Positions 12,311 to 36,780 of a stretch of 64,000 bases of DNA are shown here, in pieces. The notes beneath the pieces were generated by a model. That model had not been told where the DNA came from and made no database searches. It was given only the letters and a program-made list of their open reading frames with translations. The stretch's first letter is position 1; every line of letters starts with the position of its first letter. The position numbers and the translations under genes are program-made. Origin of the DNA: Auanema rhodensis (lineage: Eukaryota; Nematoda; Chromadorea; Rhabditida; Rhabditidae); assembly GCA_964057225.1 (NCBI GenBank), contig OZ059899.1:6820001-6884000 (forward strand). Reading direction: 5' to 3'.

Positions 12311-15300
12311 AACTATTAGAAATATAATACAAAATGGATTTTAATTAATTTTGTCGTTGAAACCTTCCCGTTCGCTTATACTCTCGGTCGCATGTCTCTC
12401 TCCTTTTCCTTTTCCCCCCCTCTCTCTACTTTGTTCTCTCTATATTCATCTTCTGACTCAAATTTTCAAACTACTAACTATCCTTCCCTCTCACATGCAT
12501 ACTTGATGTATGTTTCTATTTAATAATGTTTTTACTTTTATTTTTATTTCACCTTTTAACTAATGTAATATAATCATTGATTTTTCATTTCTTTTAATCA
12601 CGCAACAAAAGCCTATTAAAGTTTCAAGTAAATAACAATTTCAATATAAAGCTTTTCTAAAACTTGGATTACTATTATAAAAAGTTATCCAGGTTTATAC
12701 ATATTACGTTTCATCAACTTTGAAGATATGCTATTTGTAATTTACTATTTTTTGATTTTTCCCAACTATCTTCATTTAAAACTTTATAACTTTAACAGTT
12801 AGAACTTTGTTTATTTAAAATTAAACTTTTTATTTTTGCAAATATACATATGTATATCAACTATCTTCATACTGTTTTGTTATTTATTCCGTAAAGTACT
12901 GTGTAAAATCAGAAATTCATCATCATATCCAAGTTTACAACTAATCTGTTCCTTATTTTTTATCGCCTTTTCACTTTAATCTCTCGTTTTATGTTTTCTA
13001 CCAGATTCTTTCATTTTACATTTTATTCCGATTTCAAGTTTGAATAATACATATCTGTATTTTATTTCTGTTCTTATTCATAGAACATTTAATAGATTAT
13101 CTTACTATTTGTCTTCATATTATTTATATTCATTTAAAATTTAAAAAATCAAATTGAAAGAAGGATAAAGCAATTATATTAAACTATTACATATTTTGTA
13201 GTCTAACTTCATGTACATTCTAATTTATATTAAAATTCTATTATAGTAATATATATTATATGATATATTATTCATGTTAAAAATTGAAATCAGATTATAA
13301 TATTATATAATTTTCAGTTTTAATATGTTTTTCTCCATATTTTTCAGGCTATTATAAGGTTTCTATTTAATTAAAATTTAATTTTTACCAGTATCACATT
13401 TCAACCAAAAGAAGCAATTTCAACAAATCTGGATTCGGCTGTAGATCCGTATTATAGAGATTGATGGTAGAATTCAATTGATCTTCAGAAAATCAAACAA
13501 AAGGATTAAAATAATTCTATATATATGTTAAATAGCCAACACATAGTTAAGCATATTGAAAACATATATTGCTCATTTAAACATTCGCAATTCCCTTAAA
13601 TGCAAACGTGGACCAACAATCATTATGTTATTATTATCTAGCTTCCTTCTAGAATGTTTTCTTTCTGTCTGTTTTGTTATTTCTTGTACCTTTTACCCTT
13701 TTTTAAAGTTTTCTACCAAAATCAATTCAACATTCTTTTGTTATTTTTTAGCTTAATAAGTTAAGAAATATCAAGCAAAAAATAGAAAAAAAACCTTCAG
13801 AAAATCTAAGGACAAATCTACTAATATTATTTTTATGTCAAAACCTATGATATTGTGATCTTTTCCTTAAAAACAAAATGGTCTTTGAGTTCGTGCTGTT
13901 ATTCTATTATTCTACCTTTTTTTCTTTCTCATTGTTACATTTTAGAAAGTTTCAAGCCCTTTTACTACACTCGCTATGCTCTCAAAAACCATTAGGAATT
14001 TGAAAAATATTCAATTCAATTCACATTTTTTTTGTCAAGTGTAGTTTTTTCGAACCTATTGACAAATAGGCAAAATATATATTATTTTTATTATTTCAAA
14101 ATATAATATAAGTATCGATATTTTGATTTTAGTTACAGCTGAGATTGTTGCAAAGCATATTTGATGAAAAAATGAATACGAGAAAAAATTCAGCTGAAAA
14201 TAACAATCGTAACATCTGCTAATACAAACGACATTTTGGTATTTCTAGAATAAAACTATTTATATTCATCTCAATAAGTTATAAACAGTAATAATATAAG
14301 ATCATGAACATGATCAAATTATATCTTTATAAAGTATAATTGATATTGGCTTTAGAGAGATGTACAGAGGCTGTCTGTGAAAAGCTAATCGTTTCTGAAC
14401 TTATCCCGTTTTCTTGTTGATCTTTCTGCTTCTTATTCTTTCTTCCTTGACCCATCCTAATTCCTACTTTAGAATTCTGTCATTCAATTTCTTGTCCTGA
14501 TCATTTGCATATAAAATGAACTAATTTCTCTGTTGTTAATAGATGCTCCTTTTATCTTGAACCATCCTTGAAGCTTGACTCTATATTCATTTTCTCCGAT
14601 TCTTCAGCTACTAGAACATCGTCCTTTTCGGTTCTATGATCCTCGCCATCACTCCTTTACTTCAACTATTCAACTATTACGTGTTACATGACGCTAAGTC
14701 CTCTTAAGTAACTGCTGAAAATTTGCATCTCATCTCCTATTGTCCTCTAAGCATCAGTAGCTCTTTCTGTTCTTCTCTTGTTATCCATTTTCTACACTCA
14801 ATTAATGCTTACGTACTGTCTGCTATGTATGTATGTAATCTACGTGAGCATTTTTCACGTGAAACTTATTTTTAATTTGAAAGATTTTGAGAGCAAGACC
14901 ATTTACATCATTAGATTTCCTATTCATGTGAATATTTTTTTTGTTTTAAAACATTTCATCGTAGCATTTAAATTGTACGAATATCTCATCATTCAATTTT
15001 TGTGCATTTTTTATTTCAAATTTTTTTTTGAAAAAAAAATAAAAGAAAATTCATAAAACTAAAAGAATGCATTCATGAGGAAATTATGATTTTTCGACTA
15101 ATATTTCTCCCGCACTTCAATTATTCTATAATTTGGAGCTATTTTAGTATTTCTAATGAATAAGATATCAATAGATTTGTTGAAGAACTGTGTGTTATTA
15201 ATCATAGCTACGATCAATTGCTTTGTTTTGACTTCAAGACCATTATGCTTGTTTCGTCGAAACAAATTGTGAACAAAAATGGTCTTTGTGTTACATTCTA

Positions 15301-18300
15301 ATTCTTTTTTCTACTCTCTCATGCTTGAGAAAAAAATGTTTGTCCACACCTATTTGCAGAAGAATTGGCTTTATCTCACACCTTGCCCTACTTATGGATT
15401 AATACATAACATGTCCATGTTTCAGATTTACAAAGATAATAGTTTTTATTTTGCAAAAAAATATAATAAATTCTCAGAAAATATTTAATAAATAATTCAA
15501 ATTTCTATTATTTCTCATTGCCTTTTCGTTAATGAAATATAGTGCTCTCACATTTAAAGTTTTTGTTGTGAACCATAAAAAGAATTGAAGACTAAGGGAA
15601 TAACTTATACTATTTAGTCTTTAAACTTTTTCATTTTATTATAAATCAATTCATAATCAATTAAAGTTTGATGAGAATTATGCTATGAAGGGAACACTTC
15701 ATGTTTGAAATGTGTGAAGAAATAGAAATTTCCTCATGATTATCTCAGTGAAACCTTCAATCTTAATTCCATTTCGATTTTGATATCAAATATCATGTAC
15801 TCGTTTCCTTATTCTTTGCTAAGATACTTCAAAAAAATTTTTTTTGTTTGATTTTGCATCATTAAAAATCTGAATTCTTCTAATTAATTATTTTTCTATG
15901 GTTTTTTTTGTTTTCTTTTTGTTATTTCAGTTCTATTAATTCATTTATTTTCAATAGCTTGAAGATTTGAGCCTTTTATAATGATCATACTATTATCATT
16001 TCTGATGCAAAAAAATTTAATTCCTGTTTCGACAATTAATTTTCAGTATCATCCAACTTATTTGTCAAGTTTTTAAATTTTTTCCGTGGCTTCTCATATT
16101 TTGAAAACTTTTAAGTAGTTTGCACAAGCGTTTGGTCCAATTTTGAACTTAAAACGTTTCCGTCCTATCTACTTCAAAAAGTCGGATTGAACTCTACGCT
16201 ATGATTAAGATTGGAAGCTATTTTTAAAAATCCTAAACTTTCTCTGTGCTCCATTAACGGTTTAAACGTTTACCTTTCAAATCGTTGTTTTTAGACTTAA
16301 AACAAAGTTTTGATTTAAGAAAACTAAATTCTTATTAACTATATTACATTTGAAATAAAAATCCCTTCATTGTTCATAATTTTTTTTAAATTTTGCATTC
16401 CTTTTGTATTTTTCTTTTGAAAATTATGTATATACCTTTGTATATACACATGTTTTGAGAAGCATCTATTTCAATTGAAAAAAAAATTAAAATAAGCAAT
16501 AGTATTGGAAGAGAAAGAATTGTATGTTGAGGCTATGAATGGCTTATATATATATAAAAGAATAATTTTATGAATGTTGTTAAAAAGAAATAAAATAACC
16601 ATAAACTTATAATTTTGAATTAATATTGATTATCAGTTTTCTGAATATCTGCTATTTAATCTTTTACTCTTCTCACCTTATGACAAGAACAAAGGTATCA
16701 CCTTGACAACAATCTTTTTTGAAAATTCATATAACAACTTAACTATAATTTATTCGAAATAATGTGAGACAGAGATGTTACTAAAGAGTAAAAAAAACTT
16801 TTTTCTTTTTCATTATAATCTCAAACTATGTATCATATCTTCATTTTTCATAAATATGTTATATTAAAGTTTAATATCATTTAAGAAGAACGGCATTATT
16901 AGATTATTTTGATTATGTTGGATTATAATCACTTGAAAGATATCTACATATAAATATATATATATATAACTATATTTATATATATATATAGTTATATATA
17001 TATAACTATATGAATGAATAGATTTCTGATGCTGAAAAGTTGTTTTGAAGAATATTATATAAAACAATTATAATGAATGATGTCTTTAGAATAAGAAATT
17101 TAGTAGAAAAGAACACTTATTTTCACACCTTGATATGCTTATAAACTAATTTTCATTGTGGTCATTTTATCTGTTATGATCTAATAAATGAAAAAAAATG
17201 TAAACAAGTTAAAATAAAATTTATAAATAATACTTATGTATAATGAATTTGATATTAATGGAAGAAAGGGAGCTAGAGGAAAAGTAAAATTTGTAGCAAT
17301 TGCTTCAACATGATTCAAGACTCAAGCAAAACGCATATAGGATTAGTGACCATCCAAAAAAGTCTGTTTGTTGATGGAATGGCTTCCTAAGAGGAATTAG
17401 AAAAATGAATGAATGTGAGAGAGAAATATGTGAAACAGAAAGATTGTCGATATATTATATTATATTAGATATATATAGTAAAGAGAGGAAGAAAGAAAGG
17501 AAGAAAAAGAGAAAGAGAGATTGAAAAGCGGAACAAGAAGCTAGTTAGTTACCTCTTCAAATTTAAGTTACTTTTTCTCTATTTATAATTTCAAATCTAG
17601 AAAAAGAAAAATATGAGCTTGAAGAAAAGAAGTAGAAATTAGAGAGAGACTAAGAGAAACAGAGAGCAAAACAGAAAAGAGGAGGATTGAAAGAAGGAGA
17701 GATGGCATTTTTTTTTCATTTTCTTAGCTTTTTCTAAATTTTTTTGCTTTGCTTTGCTATACTTTACTTTAATATTTATATTCTTATAATATTAAATCCG
17801 TTTGATTAACTTAATGCCTTCTCTTGAGCTGAATATATCTCTCTTACTCATTTCTCTACATCATTTTGATTTTTCTTATTTATTGAATGACTCAATTTCT
17901 TTTATACTTCCCCTTAGGCAACTTTACTACTTTACCTTATACACAGATTCTGTCAAGTTCAATTTCCTCCTCGTAATCGTCACCAATTGAAAAAACTTTG
18001 ATTTCGATTGTCGTCATCAGCTCGGTTGCCCTGGATTATATTTTTGAAAAAAGTATCATGGTCTACCCACTTAGCAACCTTGTGGCTCATTTTTGCATTC
18101 AGCCTTGTTTTTTATAATCAAAACTTGAATATCTTGAAGGAAAGTTTTATAGCCAGCATTCGTTTTATGTGATTCGTACTCTCAGCACTACTACTGTCAA
18201 CTATAATTCTTTCATGGAAATAAGCTTGTAGCAGCTCTTTTCTATTTGATGTTCTTCTTCTCATTATCGAATCTGATTTACTTAATGGGAAATCTGTTCA

Positions 18301-21300
18301 AGATTCATTTGTGCTGAAAGTCAATTGCTTTGAATGATCACATGTTTCAGTTTCCGGAGCTTTGTTTGGTATATCCTTGTCACATATGCTTACCTAAATA
18401 TTTTCCGAGATTCCTATTTCCATAGTCGTTCTCTCTTTTTACTTCTTCCTGTCCAGTTCCCTATTGTCTCTCTCAACGTACCTCCATGTACTAATTTTAT
18501 ACAATTCATTATCTATATATCTATATATTCATTAAATAATAACTTATTATATTAATTCAATAGTACCTTTAAGAAGTTGAAAATCATTTCAACATATCTT
18601 GTCCTATCCAATTATAATATGTTCTATTATTTAATTTTGAGTATTTCTTAGTTAAAACTCATATTCTTTCAGCTATTATTTGAAAGAATATTGTCAAATA
18701 TTAATAAAAAACCATTTAAAACTCATTTAAGTTAAAAACTTATTCTATTCATATTTTAACAAAATTCAAACATTTTCTTAAGAATTATTATAAGATATAT
18801 AAATAATTTGTGATAAACAAACAAATGACGAACTTAGGTATATAAGCTAATATCATATCTTATTTGAATGAAAAACACATAAGATATTCCATACATATCA
18901 TGTCCTTTATTTCTTTTGTTCTTCTGAATATTTTTTTTCTGAATCGGTAACAGAATTTCTGCTCTTCTATATTATTCTCAGCATCTTTCATATTGTTTAG
19001 GAATGAATAAGGTGTTTAAAATATTTTTGTTAAGATTTTGAAAGAATGCTAAGCTTTGGTAACATTACAGAGCTAATAGAGAGTTGGTCATTCACCCCCT
19101 ACAAGTTATATTAGAACGATCTTTGTTCCCTGAGTTTAAAACTGAGAATGACATTATAAACGTTTAAGTTGATTGCTCCATAACTCTATGTTCAACAGAT
19201 CTAATAACAATTCATTTACTGATTCATCTTGGTTTTTTATGTGAAAGCTTCAAACATTGAATCTCTGAATGTACTAATATAACCGCGACTTTGTAGATCA
19301 AATTAGACGATGTCTGTTACAACGATCGCTAGATATGTATAACTCGAAAATGACTTTCGTTGTTCCCTTTTTTCTTTTCTCAAAGCTCAAAATTCTTTCT
19401 TTTATTCATTCGTTTATCTGTCGAAATTTACTTCTATTCCCGAAATTCCATATACATACATGTATGTGCATGAACATGTGTATGGCTTGTGAAGCTCTAG
19501 ATGTGAGACGTCCAAGTATTCAGAGAATTTCCAATGAAATTTTAATATATATATATATATATATATATTATATTATATTATATTTTATATTAAAATCTAG
19601 TATTTTATGCATTTAGTGTAGTTATATCCGTTTGTTTGGATTTAATTTTAAGTAGTTTTTAGTCAGAAGAAAAAAAATGCAACTCTTGCAATCATTTTCA
19701 TATGCTACAAGATCTGTTTATCTTTTTTTTTAGTTAAGTCTGATTAACTAAACAAATATTTTGGATTAATTTTTAATATATATTAAGGTTTATATGATTA
19801 AGAAATTTTGTATTCTTTATTTTTTTTAAAGAGAAAATCCTGAAAAATGAAACCTCCTTCTCTTTTAGTATCAATGAAATGAAGTGCTGTATAAGTTCAC
19901 GTCACAATCTTATTTGAATGAGCTTTCTTATTGTAATCACGTTTACTTCTACTAGAAAAACTTAATAAAGCATTGAGATTAGTTACTGAGTTGCTTACTA
20001 CACCAAATAACTCAATAATCCCTGACGGTTTGAAGACAAATATTCAACAAATAAGCTCAGAAAAGAAAAAATTGATTTCATCAAACAAAAAGAATCTGCC
20101 ATCCGAAACACCTTATATACATACATATATTCTCTTTCTTTTTCTTTTTTTTTGTTTTACAAATAATTGCTCTATTTAAGTTGAAATCTTCTCATTTATC
20201 TTTATTTCATCTTATTGAACATTCGGAGGAATCTATCTAATCAGTCAGTAATTTCAATGAAACTTTAATTACTGCAATAAGGTTATTCATCTTTTTCTTT
20301 AGTCGTTAAGATAAATAGTAAATAAATTTGAAATGTTGTAAACAAATTAAAGTATAAGTTAAATATTTTAATTTAATTTGTTGAAATTCATCCTTTTTTC
20401 TTTCTTATGCTAAGATTCTCATGTAATTATATCATTTGATATCAGTATTTTTTGCTTGTTTTTCATTTATTCTATGTACTTATTCTTGTTTTCTTCCATA
20501 AAAATTGTTTTTAAGTTCACAGGAACAAGCTCTGAACTATAATATTGCAATCTAAAATCAAGTATGACCTTGAATACATTATTTCTTCTCAAAAATATGT
20601 ATAATGTTATTTTGAGCAATAAAAATGAAAGAGGGTAAAGTGAATATCATCATCTATATACATATGTATGTATAATACATTCTTATATTTTTTTCCTCCT
20701 TCACCCAGTAATTTTGCTTGTACTATTGAGGAATTTTAGTAAATGTTCCACCTCCACTTTCTTCCCCCCCCCCCCATCCAATCTTTGCTTTGCATCTGAA
20801 CTGCGTTTGGATCACAGTTGCATTTTCCACCTCGTCATCATTAAACCCTCCCATTTAACATGAGTATAATTGAAAAGAAAATACTAATTATATCTTTTAT
20901 TTTATGTTTAATCAATAATTTTCTAAATATTAATCAATTTCTATTTTTAAGCATATTTTCTGTTTTCATTTCTATATCATCATTCAAGTTTTTAAAGTTC
21001 TAATGAATATTTGACATGTATACTCAAAATAACCTTAAGTATTTTTCTTTAATTTACTTTAATATATTCATATATAAATAAGATTCATGTGATGTTTTAG
21101 TTTTTTTTTCTTTCCAAACAGATTTTATTTTCTATTTTTATTCATTTTCTTTATATCTATATAGTTGTAGGCTAACATCTGGTATGTATAATATTCTACA
21201 ATACTTTTCCCTCTTTTTTTTCTTTTTATTATATCTATGCAACGAGAAAATGTGTCGTGTTAGGCATTCACTACTTGATGCTTTTTTTTGTAGTTTATTA

Positions 21301-21664
21301 CCATTTTTGGCTTTTTTTTTCATTTCACAAAGATTATAATACTTTCAAGGTTTCCATGGTCTATCTGATCAACGGTTAATATCTCTCTTTCAGTCCCCCT
21401 CTCCACCTCCCTTTTCCTTTTTTCCAACTCTTTTTTACTCTCTCTCACTCTGTTTTTCTCTCTTTCTCTCTCTCTATTTTTTCCTTTCCCTCTTAAAATA
21501 TTTTATTTTTTATTTTTAATATATTCCTCTGAATTATAAGTACATCATGTAAATCTATCTAGGTACAAAATCTTCAATATACTTTGAATTGAAACCTTTA
21601 ATTATCGTTATTTTGTTGGAATTACATCTCTCATCATCTGGATTCTATTTTCTTTTTTTTGCAG

Positions 21665-31813
<10,149 letters not shown>

Positions 31814-32821
31814 GGTAATTCAAGATGACAGTTAACTCTTCTGCAACTGCTCAAGTTTATTTTCAAGTTTTCAACATTGTGATGTTTGTAGAAGTATGTC
31901 TGTTAGCATGTTGATGATGATGATGCACTGTAACCTATCTGCACTGCTTTGCTTATATCAATTGTAAATAGCATGCAACTAGCAGAAAATAATCCTAAAA
32001 ACAAAAGATAATGAATTAATAATTTAATCTTTTTTTCAATATTCTCTTTAATTCTTATAATTTTAAAGATTTTTATACATATAAGCTGTTTTGTAGCATG
32101 GTGTAATAATATTTAATAGTTTAAGTAATGCATATGTATATGTAGATGATATATGTATGTATATCTATTAATTATACAGCATCAAAATAGATTTTTCTTT
32201 ATTAAATTATTTAAAATATCACAAAACTTTAATAATATCTATTTCAGGCATCATTGCACGAGCATTATACAAACCGAAACTTAGACAATTTATGAAACGA
32301 TGCTGTAATATATAAATTAAATTAATTTCAAAATGTATTATGAACTTTATTATTGTAATACTTTAAAACTTAAAACCTAAGCTGTATATGTTGTTTATAT
32401 TATATGTGTTACGGGTAAAAGAAAATCAAATATTCCTCGTTTACAAGATGCTCCCGATGATAAATGCCTTTAATTAGTCTTCTTCCCATATATTAAAAAT
32501 ATCTTGATTTTTGAAGAATTAATTATTAATATTTAATTGTTTTTTTTTTCAAATTATGTACTTGAATAATGAGGTTAAATATAAATATATATTTATATTT
32601 ATATATATCATGTATTTTATTTTATAAAACTTGTGTTTAATATAATAAAACATAAAATATAAAATCTTTTATTTTTATCAAAATTTGAAATTTCTTAGAA
32701 CTTCTTGCTTATCTAGAACAAAAATGCTGAAATAGCACTTGGTCAACCTGTTTTCAAGATTCACATCAAACACTGGTTGCGCAACGGAGTCATTGTGTGA
32801 AGACATTATGTCTTATTCGTT
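31814..32821 (+). other. SK channel 3' region
   Basis: A GTAATT donor directly follows the SK stop codon (31811-31813), and an ATTTCAG acceptor ends at 32247, so a 3' UTR intron is likely. The rest is AT-rich with polyadenylation-like AATAAA strings, running up to the tRNA gene. Confidence 0.5.
32248..32284 (+). other. Possible alternative C-terminal exon of the SK channel
   Basis: If exon 31237-31400 splices here instead of to 31756, the phase-2 junction is kept and the protein ends HHCTSIIQTET after an Arg, with TAG at 32282-32284. If 31756-31813 is used first, the same exon is only 3' UTR. A third option, reading through the 31400 donor, ends RFVFQHFSI at TAA before 31429. Transcript data would be needed to choose. 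Confidence 0.35.
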
Positions 32822-32893
32822 GGGGATATAGCTCAGTGGTAGAGCGCTCCCTTAGCATGGGAGAGGGCTGGGGTTCAATTCCCCATATCTCCA
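32822..32893 (+). tRNA. tRNA-Ala (anticodon AGC)
   Basis: A complete 72-base cloverleaf. The acceptor stem GGGGATA pairs with TATCTCC with one G-T wobble, and A is the discriminator base. The D arm is AGCTC AGTGGT AGAGC. The anticodon stem CTCCC/GGGAG encloses loop TTAGCAT, so the anticodon is AGC. The T arm is TGGGG TTCAATT CCCCA. No intron is present. It lies on the same strand as the SK gene, about 1 kb beyond its stop. Confidence 0.97.
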
Positions 32894-32898
32894 GAACG

Positions 32899-32903
32899 TT
32901 TTT
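32899..32903 (+). terminator. RNA polymerase III T-run terminator
   Basis: TTTTT begins five bases after the discriminator base of the tRNA-Ala gene, the usual pol III termination signal. Confidence 0.8.
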
Positions 32904-33872
32904 GCTTTTTATTTTTACACTTTTGTTAAAATAAATTAAGTGATCTTGAACATTCTGATATATAAGTAAAACAATATTTCTGAAATTATACTACGTTTCT
33001 GAGAAATAAACCCTCGAGAGAACAAGATATTTACTTTTTCCTCAAAGCAAATCATTTTACGAAATTTTGTGAAAATATTCAACAACAATTGGGTAGTGTT
33101 TGCTCCAATGCTGAATAAATGCATGTAGTTTCATGTTAGTTAGGAAATTCCATGAGAAATAAAAGAAAAAACAATCATCTTCCGTATTCTTCAGACTGAG
33201 TTGTCCTCGATTTATTAGAAATACATGAAGATCAGTAAGTAACAACGGGTTAGAGAATGCAATCCATCTTTGGGAATATACAATATACATAATTTTGTGA
33301 CAAACAATGGATGAACAAAGCTATAACGAAAGAGAAATGTGAAAAACGATTGATTCTAGAAAAATCTGTAAGTAAATAGACAATCTAAAGAAAAAAATCA
33401 TTTTTTTTTCACAAAATGGTATCATTGTAGCCAGATAGTTTTAAACCCGGTTTATTTATTTTTTACAAACGACTATGTTGCTTGATGATTATGCAAAAGT
33501 CCTGAAAAGAACATAATTGCAGTATTTGAACAAAAATTATTTTTAATTATAGAATTTTGGATTGGAGCAAGGCATATAGATTATAAGAGTAGAAAACTGG
33601 CGTCATAATGTGTATAGACAAGCACAAAACTTAAAGGCAAAATCTAATTTAAAAAGGGTTACAATGATGGAATCCGAGAATTTCTGGCAGAAATTCTAAC
33701 TGATCAACAATAATACAAACGTGCAAATTTTAACATGCAAATAGTCTGTAATCAGAAACAGATATGGTTACGCACGAATTAAAATTAAACTTCTGATTCT
33801 GATCATTCAGTTCTTGGTTATATATGCTTTCTGTTTACTATATGAATAGTTAACAGTATTGAGATATTTGAG
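32904..33872. other. Intergenic region between the tRNA and the Q/P-rich gene
   Basis: No supported gene. A minus-strand open frame of 77 codons (33057-33290) overlaps another of 62 codons and lies in slightly less AT-rich DNA, but neither has recognisable motifs or joining exons. The part next to 33873 should be 3' UTR of the minus-strand gene. Confidence 0.5.
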
Positions 33873-34744
33873 CTAAACCGAACGACAACGTGATTTAGTC
33901 AGGTTTCGAGGACAGCCATTCATATAAAGTATTTCCAATAGTTCATCTTCATCATAATCCATACTTGAATGATGCTTTAATATCAATTTTTTAAAATTTA
34001 AATTCACTATTTCAATCTTACTTCATCCTTAATTCCTTCATCAAAAGCAGTATTAAGATGATCATGCTCATCTATCATCTAAAAAATAAATAATTAATAT
34101 TTTAAAAAAATAAAAATAATTACGCTTATAGGAGATGCTCGAACAGAATATATATCACCATGTGGTTCTGTATCTTTACTTGATGATGAGAAAGAAAAAT
34201 TTAAAGAAATCTAAGAAAATTAGATGTTTTTAACAAAAAAAATTTTAAATTACTCACATCATCTGGTAAAGTTGGATCAGTTTGATTTAGATCAACGCCA
34301 CTGTCAATAGAGCATAATGAATGCTATAAAGAGAATTTCATTTCTCAAAAAAAACTTTGATACTCTATATGAACCTGGGGATTTGATGATTGACATGTCA
34401 ACTGTTGATAGCAACTATATTGATTTGGAACTGCAAAAGTGCTCGGATCAAACGTTGGGCTTGGCGATACAAAATGCTGTTGAGTGGCCGGAAGTGTAGG
34501 TGGTCCTATATGAGTTTGTGGTTGTTGATAAGAAGGAAACAGCATAGATTGAGGTGGAAGGAAATATGAATTCTGTAGAACTGGTAAAGATGGCCATCTA
34601 AATAATTGAATGTTGAAGAAAATAAAAAAAAGAAATATTATATGAAAACCTGTTCATCATCTGAGCCTGAGGAGGCTGATGACCAGCTGTCATAGTATGA
34701 AGCTGAGAGTTGTAGACGGGATAACCATAATATGGTACAAACAT
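33873..34744 (-). CDS. Q/P/S-rich protein of unknown function
   Basis: Six minus-strand exons join in phase into 209 residues: 34650-34744, 34375-34597, 34258-34323, 34124-34210, 34022-34078 and 33873-33974. The ATG is one base after GTTTTAG, so trans-splicing next to the start is likely. The N-terminal 110 residues are low-complexity, with many Gln, Pro, Tyr and Ser (FVPYYGYPVYN, FPSYQQPQTH), like disordered regions of transcriptional or RNA-binding regulators. The middle is acidic and Ser-rich with an SIDSGVDL segment. The last exon has an acidic leucine-containing stretch (DYDEDELLEILYMNG) and a basic Cys/Arg tail. No known domain is recognised. The phase-compatible exons and amino-acid bias make it a real gene; function unknown. 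Confidence 0.75.
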
Positions 34745-36170
34745 TCTAAAACACATTATAAGAATAAAATATAAAATAATAACTAAGATAAAGAAAAAAT
34801 AACATATAAGATAGATATGACGACATATATATTTATCAAAATAATAATTATTATGTGATTAATTAACTATATACCTGAGCATTCTATGTTGAACAATGTA
34901 ATATATGGCCTTAGAAGAAGAAAAAAAATAAAGCTTCGTCTTGAGATACCCTCCTTTAAATTATAAAATTTCAAAAACAAATAACAATAACTTAAAGATA
35001 AGAATAATAGAAATAATAAAAGTATTCTATATTAGCAGAATTATTAAGTAAAATCAATTATATAATGAACTTATATTCATTTTAGCCAAAAGCATAACTC
35101 GTCCTTAGGTGCTCCAAATGAAAAAGGCGGCATTTCTTTTATAAACTTTACGCCTGGGAATATTGTATTCAGGAGAAAAAGACCTAACACAAAGGTGAGG
35201 CAAACGAGTAACACTTGTTCAAGGTATTCATTTAAAAAAAAAAGAAAAACAAATTATTTACAATCAGTAGAAGTTCTCTCTTTATAACTGTTGAAGAAAA
35301 GAAAAAAAAATGAATGATAATCAAATAATTGATAAAAAAATGAAAAAAATGAAAAGCATAGTCATCATTTCCATACAAAATTAATAAATTTTCTCATGAG
35401 AAATCAAATATATCTATATATTTTTCAAAAATATAATAAGAAAATCAATATAAAATAATATTTGTACAATAAAAATATAAATATCAAGTAAATATTCGAA
35501 GAATGAAAGGTTACGGCATCAACATCTTCAATATATAGTTGCATGTACTTTTTGAAACCATTCTCATATTTATATGTACTTTGATCAAATTATAAAACTA
35601 TATCAAAATATACAAAAATAATATTTTAAAAAGAAATATTATGATCTCTTATACCTTTTTCTCTCTTCTTATATCTATATAAATATATATATTCTATTAT
35701 ATAAAGTTAATATTTATAGATTTTTATTATATATCTATATATATTTGAAAAAAAAAACTTTTCCGCCCAAACACATTACAAATGAGAAAGAGAGAGAGAG
35801 AGAGAAATAGAGAGAGAAAGAGAGAAAGTAAGAGAGAGAAACAGAGAGAAAGAGAACAATAAAAAAAAATTAAATTGTATAAAAGTTATAAACACTATTT
35901 GATATTGTGAGAGTGTGCTACTGACCATTTGTCAAAAAGAAGGCTGGCGCGAGATTGTATGAAAACCAATTGTGAAAGATGATCTGAGTGACAGAACACC
36001 ATCATCATGGTCAATTTAGTTATTGATAAGCATTATTATAAATAAAGTTAATAATAAGAATTATATAATATTATTATTTATTTATCTATTTTATTAATAA
36101 AAATTGAATTTTCAGTTGACATAATTGTATAATGAATAGAAAATTGAAGATTAATACAAAAATAATCAAA
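34745..36170. other. Divergent intergenic region
   Basis: This 1.4 kb separates the starts of the minus-strand Q/P-rich gene and the plus-strand MSP-like gene, so it should hold both promoters. It contains an A/G repeat tract (35788-35857) and TA runs. A TTTTCAG acceptor-like site at about 36110-36116 could be a trans-splice site for the MSP-like gene. No additional exon is supported. Confidence 0.5.
35788..35857. repeat. Interrupted (GA)n repeat
   Basis: GAGAGA units broken by AAA and ACA interruptions. Confidence 0.85.
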
Positions 36171-36780
36171 ATGGATGCTTCAAAGCCATCGGTTAGATAC
36201 TTGCCACTGGAAAATAATCAGGCTTTCGGAGTGTTTTATCGAGGTTAAGTATTTTAATACAGTAATTATTTGCATAATCATCATTTTTTATCAAATTTTT
36301 AGTTCGGTTTAGCGACAAATCGTTTTATAGTATTTCTCCTTCAAAAGGATATGTTGAACCGAACTCTTGTGTTATGCTGTGAGTATTTTGATTAAACTAA
36401 ACTGTTAAGCTTTAATATCATTGATATTGCATAATATTATAGAAAAATAGAATCATTGAAGAATAATACAGTAGGATTGATATCAAAGCTTGATGTGGAT
36501 GTTAAAGTAAATGGAATTGTATGTTATTTATATGACATTCGAATCATTCTATTCTCTTGTTGTCATTGTATTTTCTGTTTTTTTCTGTATATTTATATAT
36601 TTATTTCAGTATTCTCATCATTTTGAGATAATTCTTCATAATATTTCTACTAAAAATCAACGTCGCTCGTCGATTTGTTCACAAAAAGATAAAAGAACAA
36701 CAATATATACTCTGAATCAACTATGTAAAATGCTTTTAATGAACATAAAACGAAATCTTTTTGATATTTTTTGGAAATAA
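36171..36780 (+). CDS. Small MSP-like domain protein
   Basis: Four exons join in phase into 131 residues: 36171-36243, 36303-36378, 36443-36518 and 36610-36780. The N-terminal 85 residues resemble the Major Sperm Protein (MSP/VAP-like) immunoglobulin fold. A YRVRFSDKSFYSISPSKGYV segment matches the typical (K/R)V-(x)n-Y-x-V-x-P-x-x-G-x-(I/L)-x-P pattern, and PNSCVMLKIE matches the following beta strand. The C-terminus is basic (Lys/Arg/Asn-rich) and ends in a hydrophobic FDIFWK. MSP-domain proteins in nematodes act in sperm motility or as scaffolds. The similarity is partial, so another Ig-like fold is possible. It converges on the P-glycoprotein gene. Confidence 0.6.

Larger units (their letters stand above)
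6143..21664. other. 15.5 kb AT-rich region without supported genes
   Basis: I found no exon chain, tRNA or recognisable protein on either strand. Open frames are mostly poly-Phe/Leu/Ser products of pyrimidine-rich DNA. The stretch from about 9.6 to 16 kb is strongly T/C-rich on the + strand, as introns of + strand genes here are, while about 17.2-17.7 kb flips to A/G-rich. This may be upstream or intronic DNA of the SK channel gene, whose first visible exon opens at 21665 with a frame continuing from the left. Simple repeats include TA runs near 6630-6657 and 9259-9280, TTTCTC repeats near 10200-10225 and palindromic TA/ACTATA arrays at 16950-17010. The least AT-rich patches (11.35-12.15 and 14.4-14.8 kb) could hide short exons that I cannot demonstrate. 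Confidence 0.5.

Noticed and set aside
16950..17010. Palindromic ACTATA/TATAGT array as a possible hairpin or origin
   Set aside because: It is a low-complexity TA repeat of a kind found many times in this window.
19973..20110. Possible upstream SK exon reading LLTTPNNSIIPDGLKTN
   Set aside because: No donor site follows the polar part, and the frame runs into a repetitive T-rich tract; it cannot be joined in phase to 21665.
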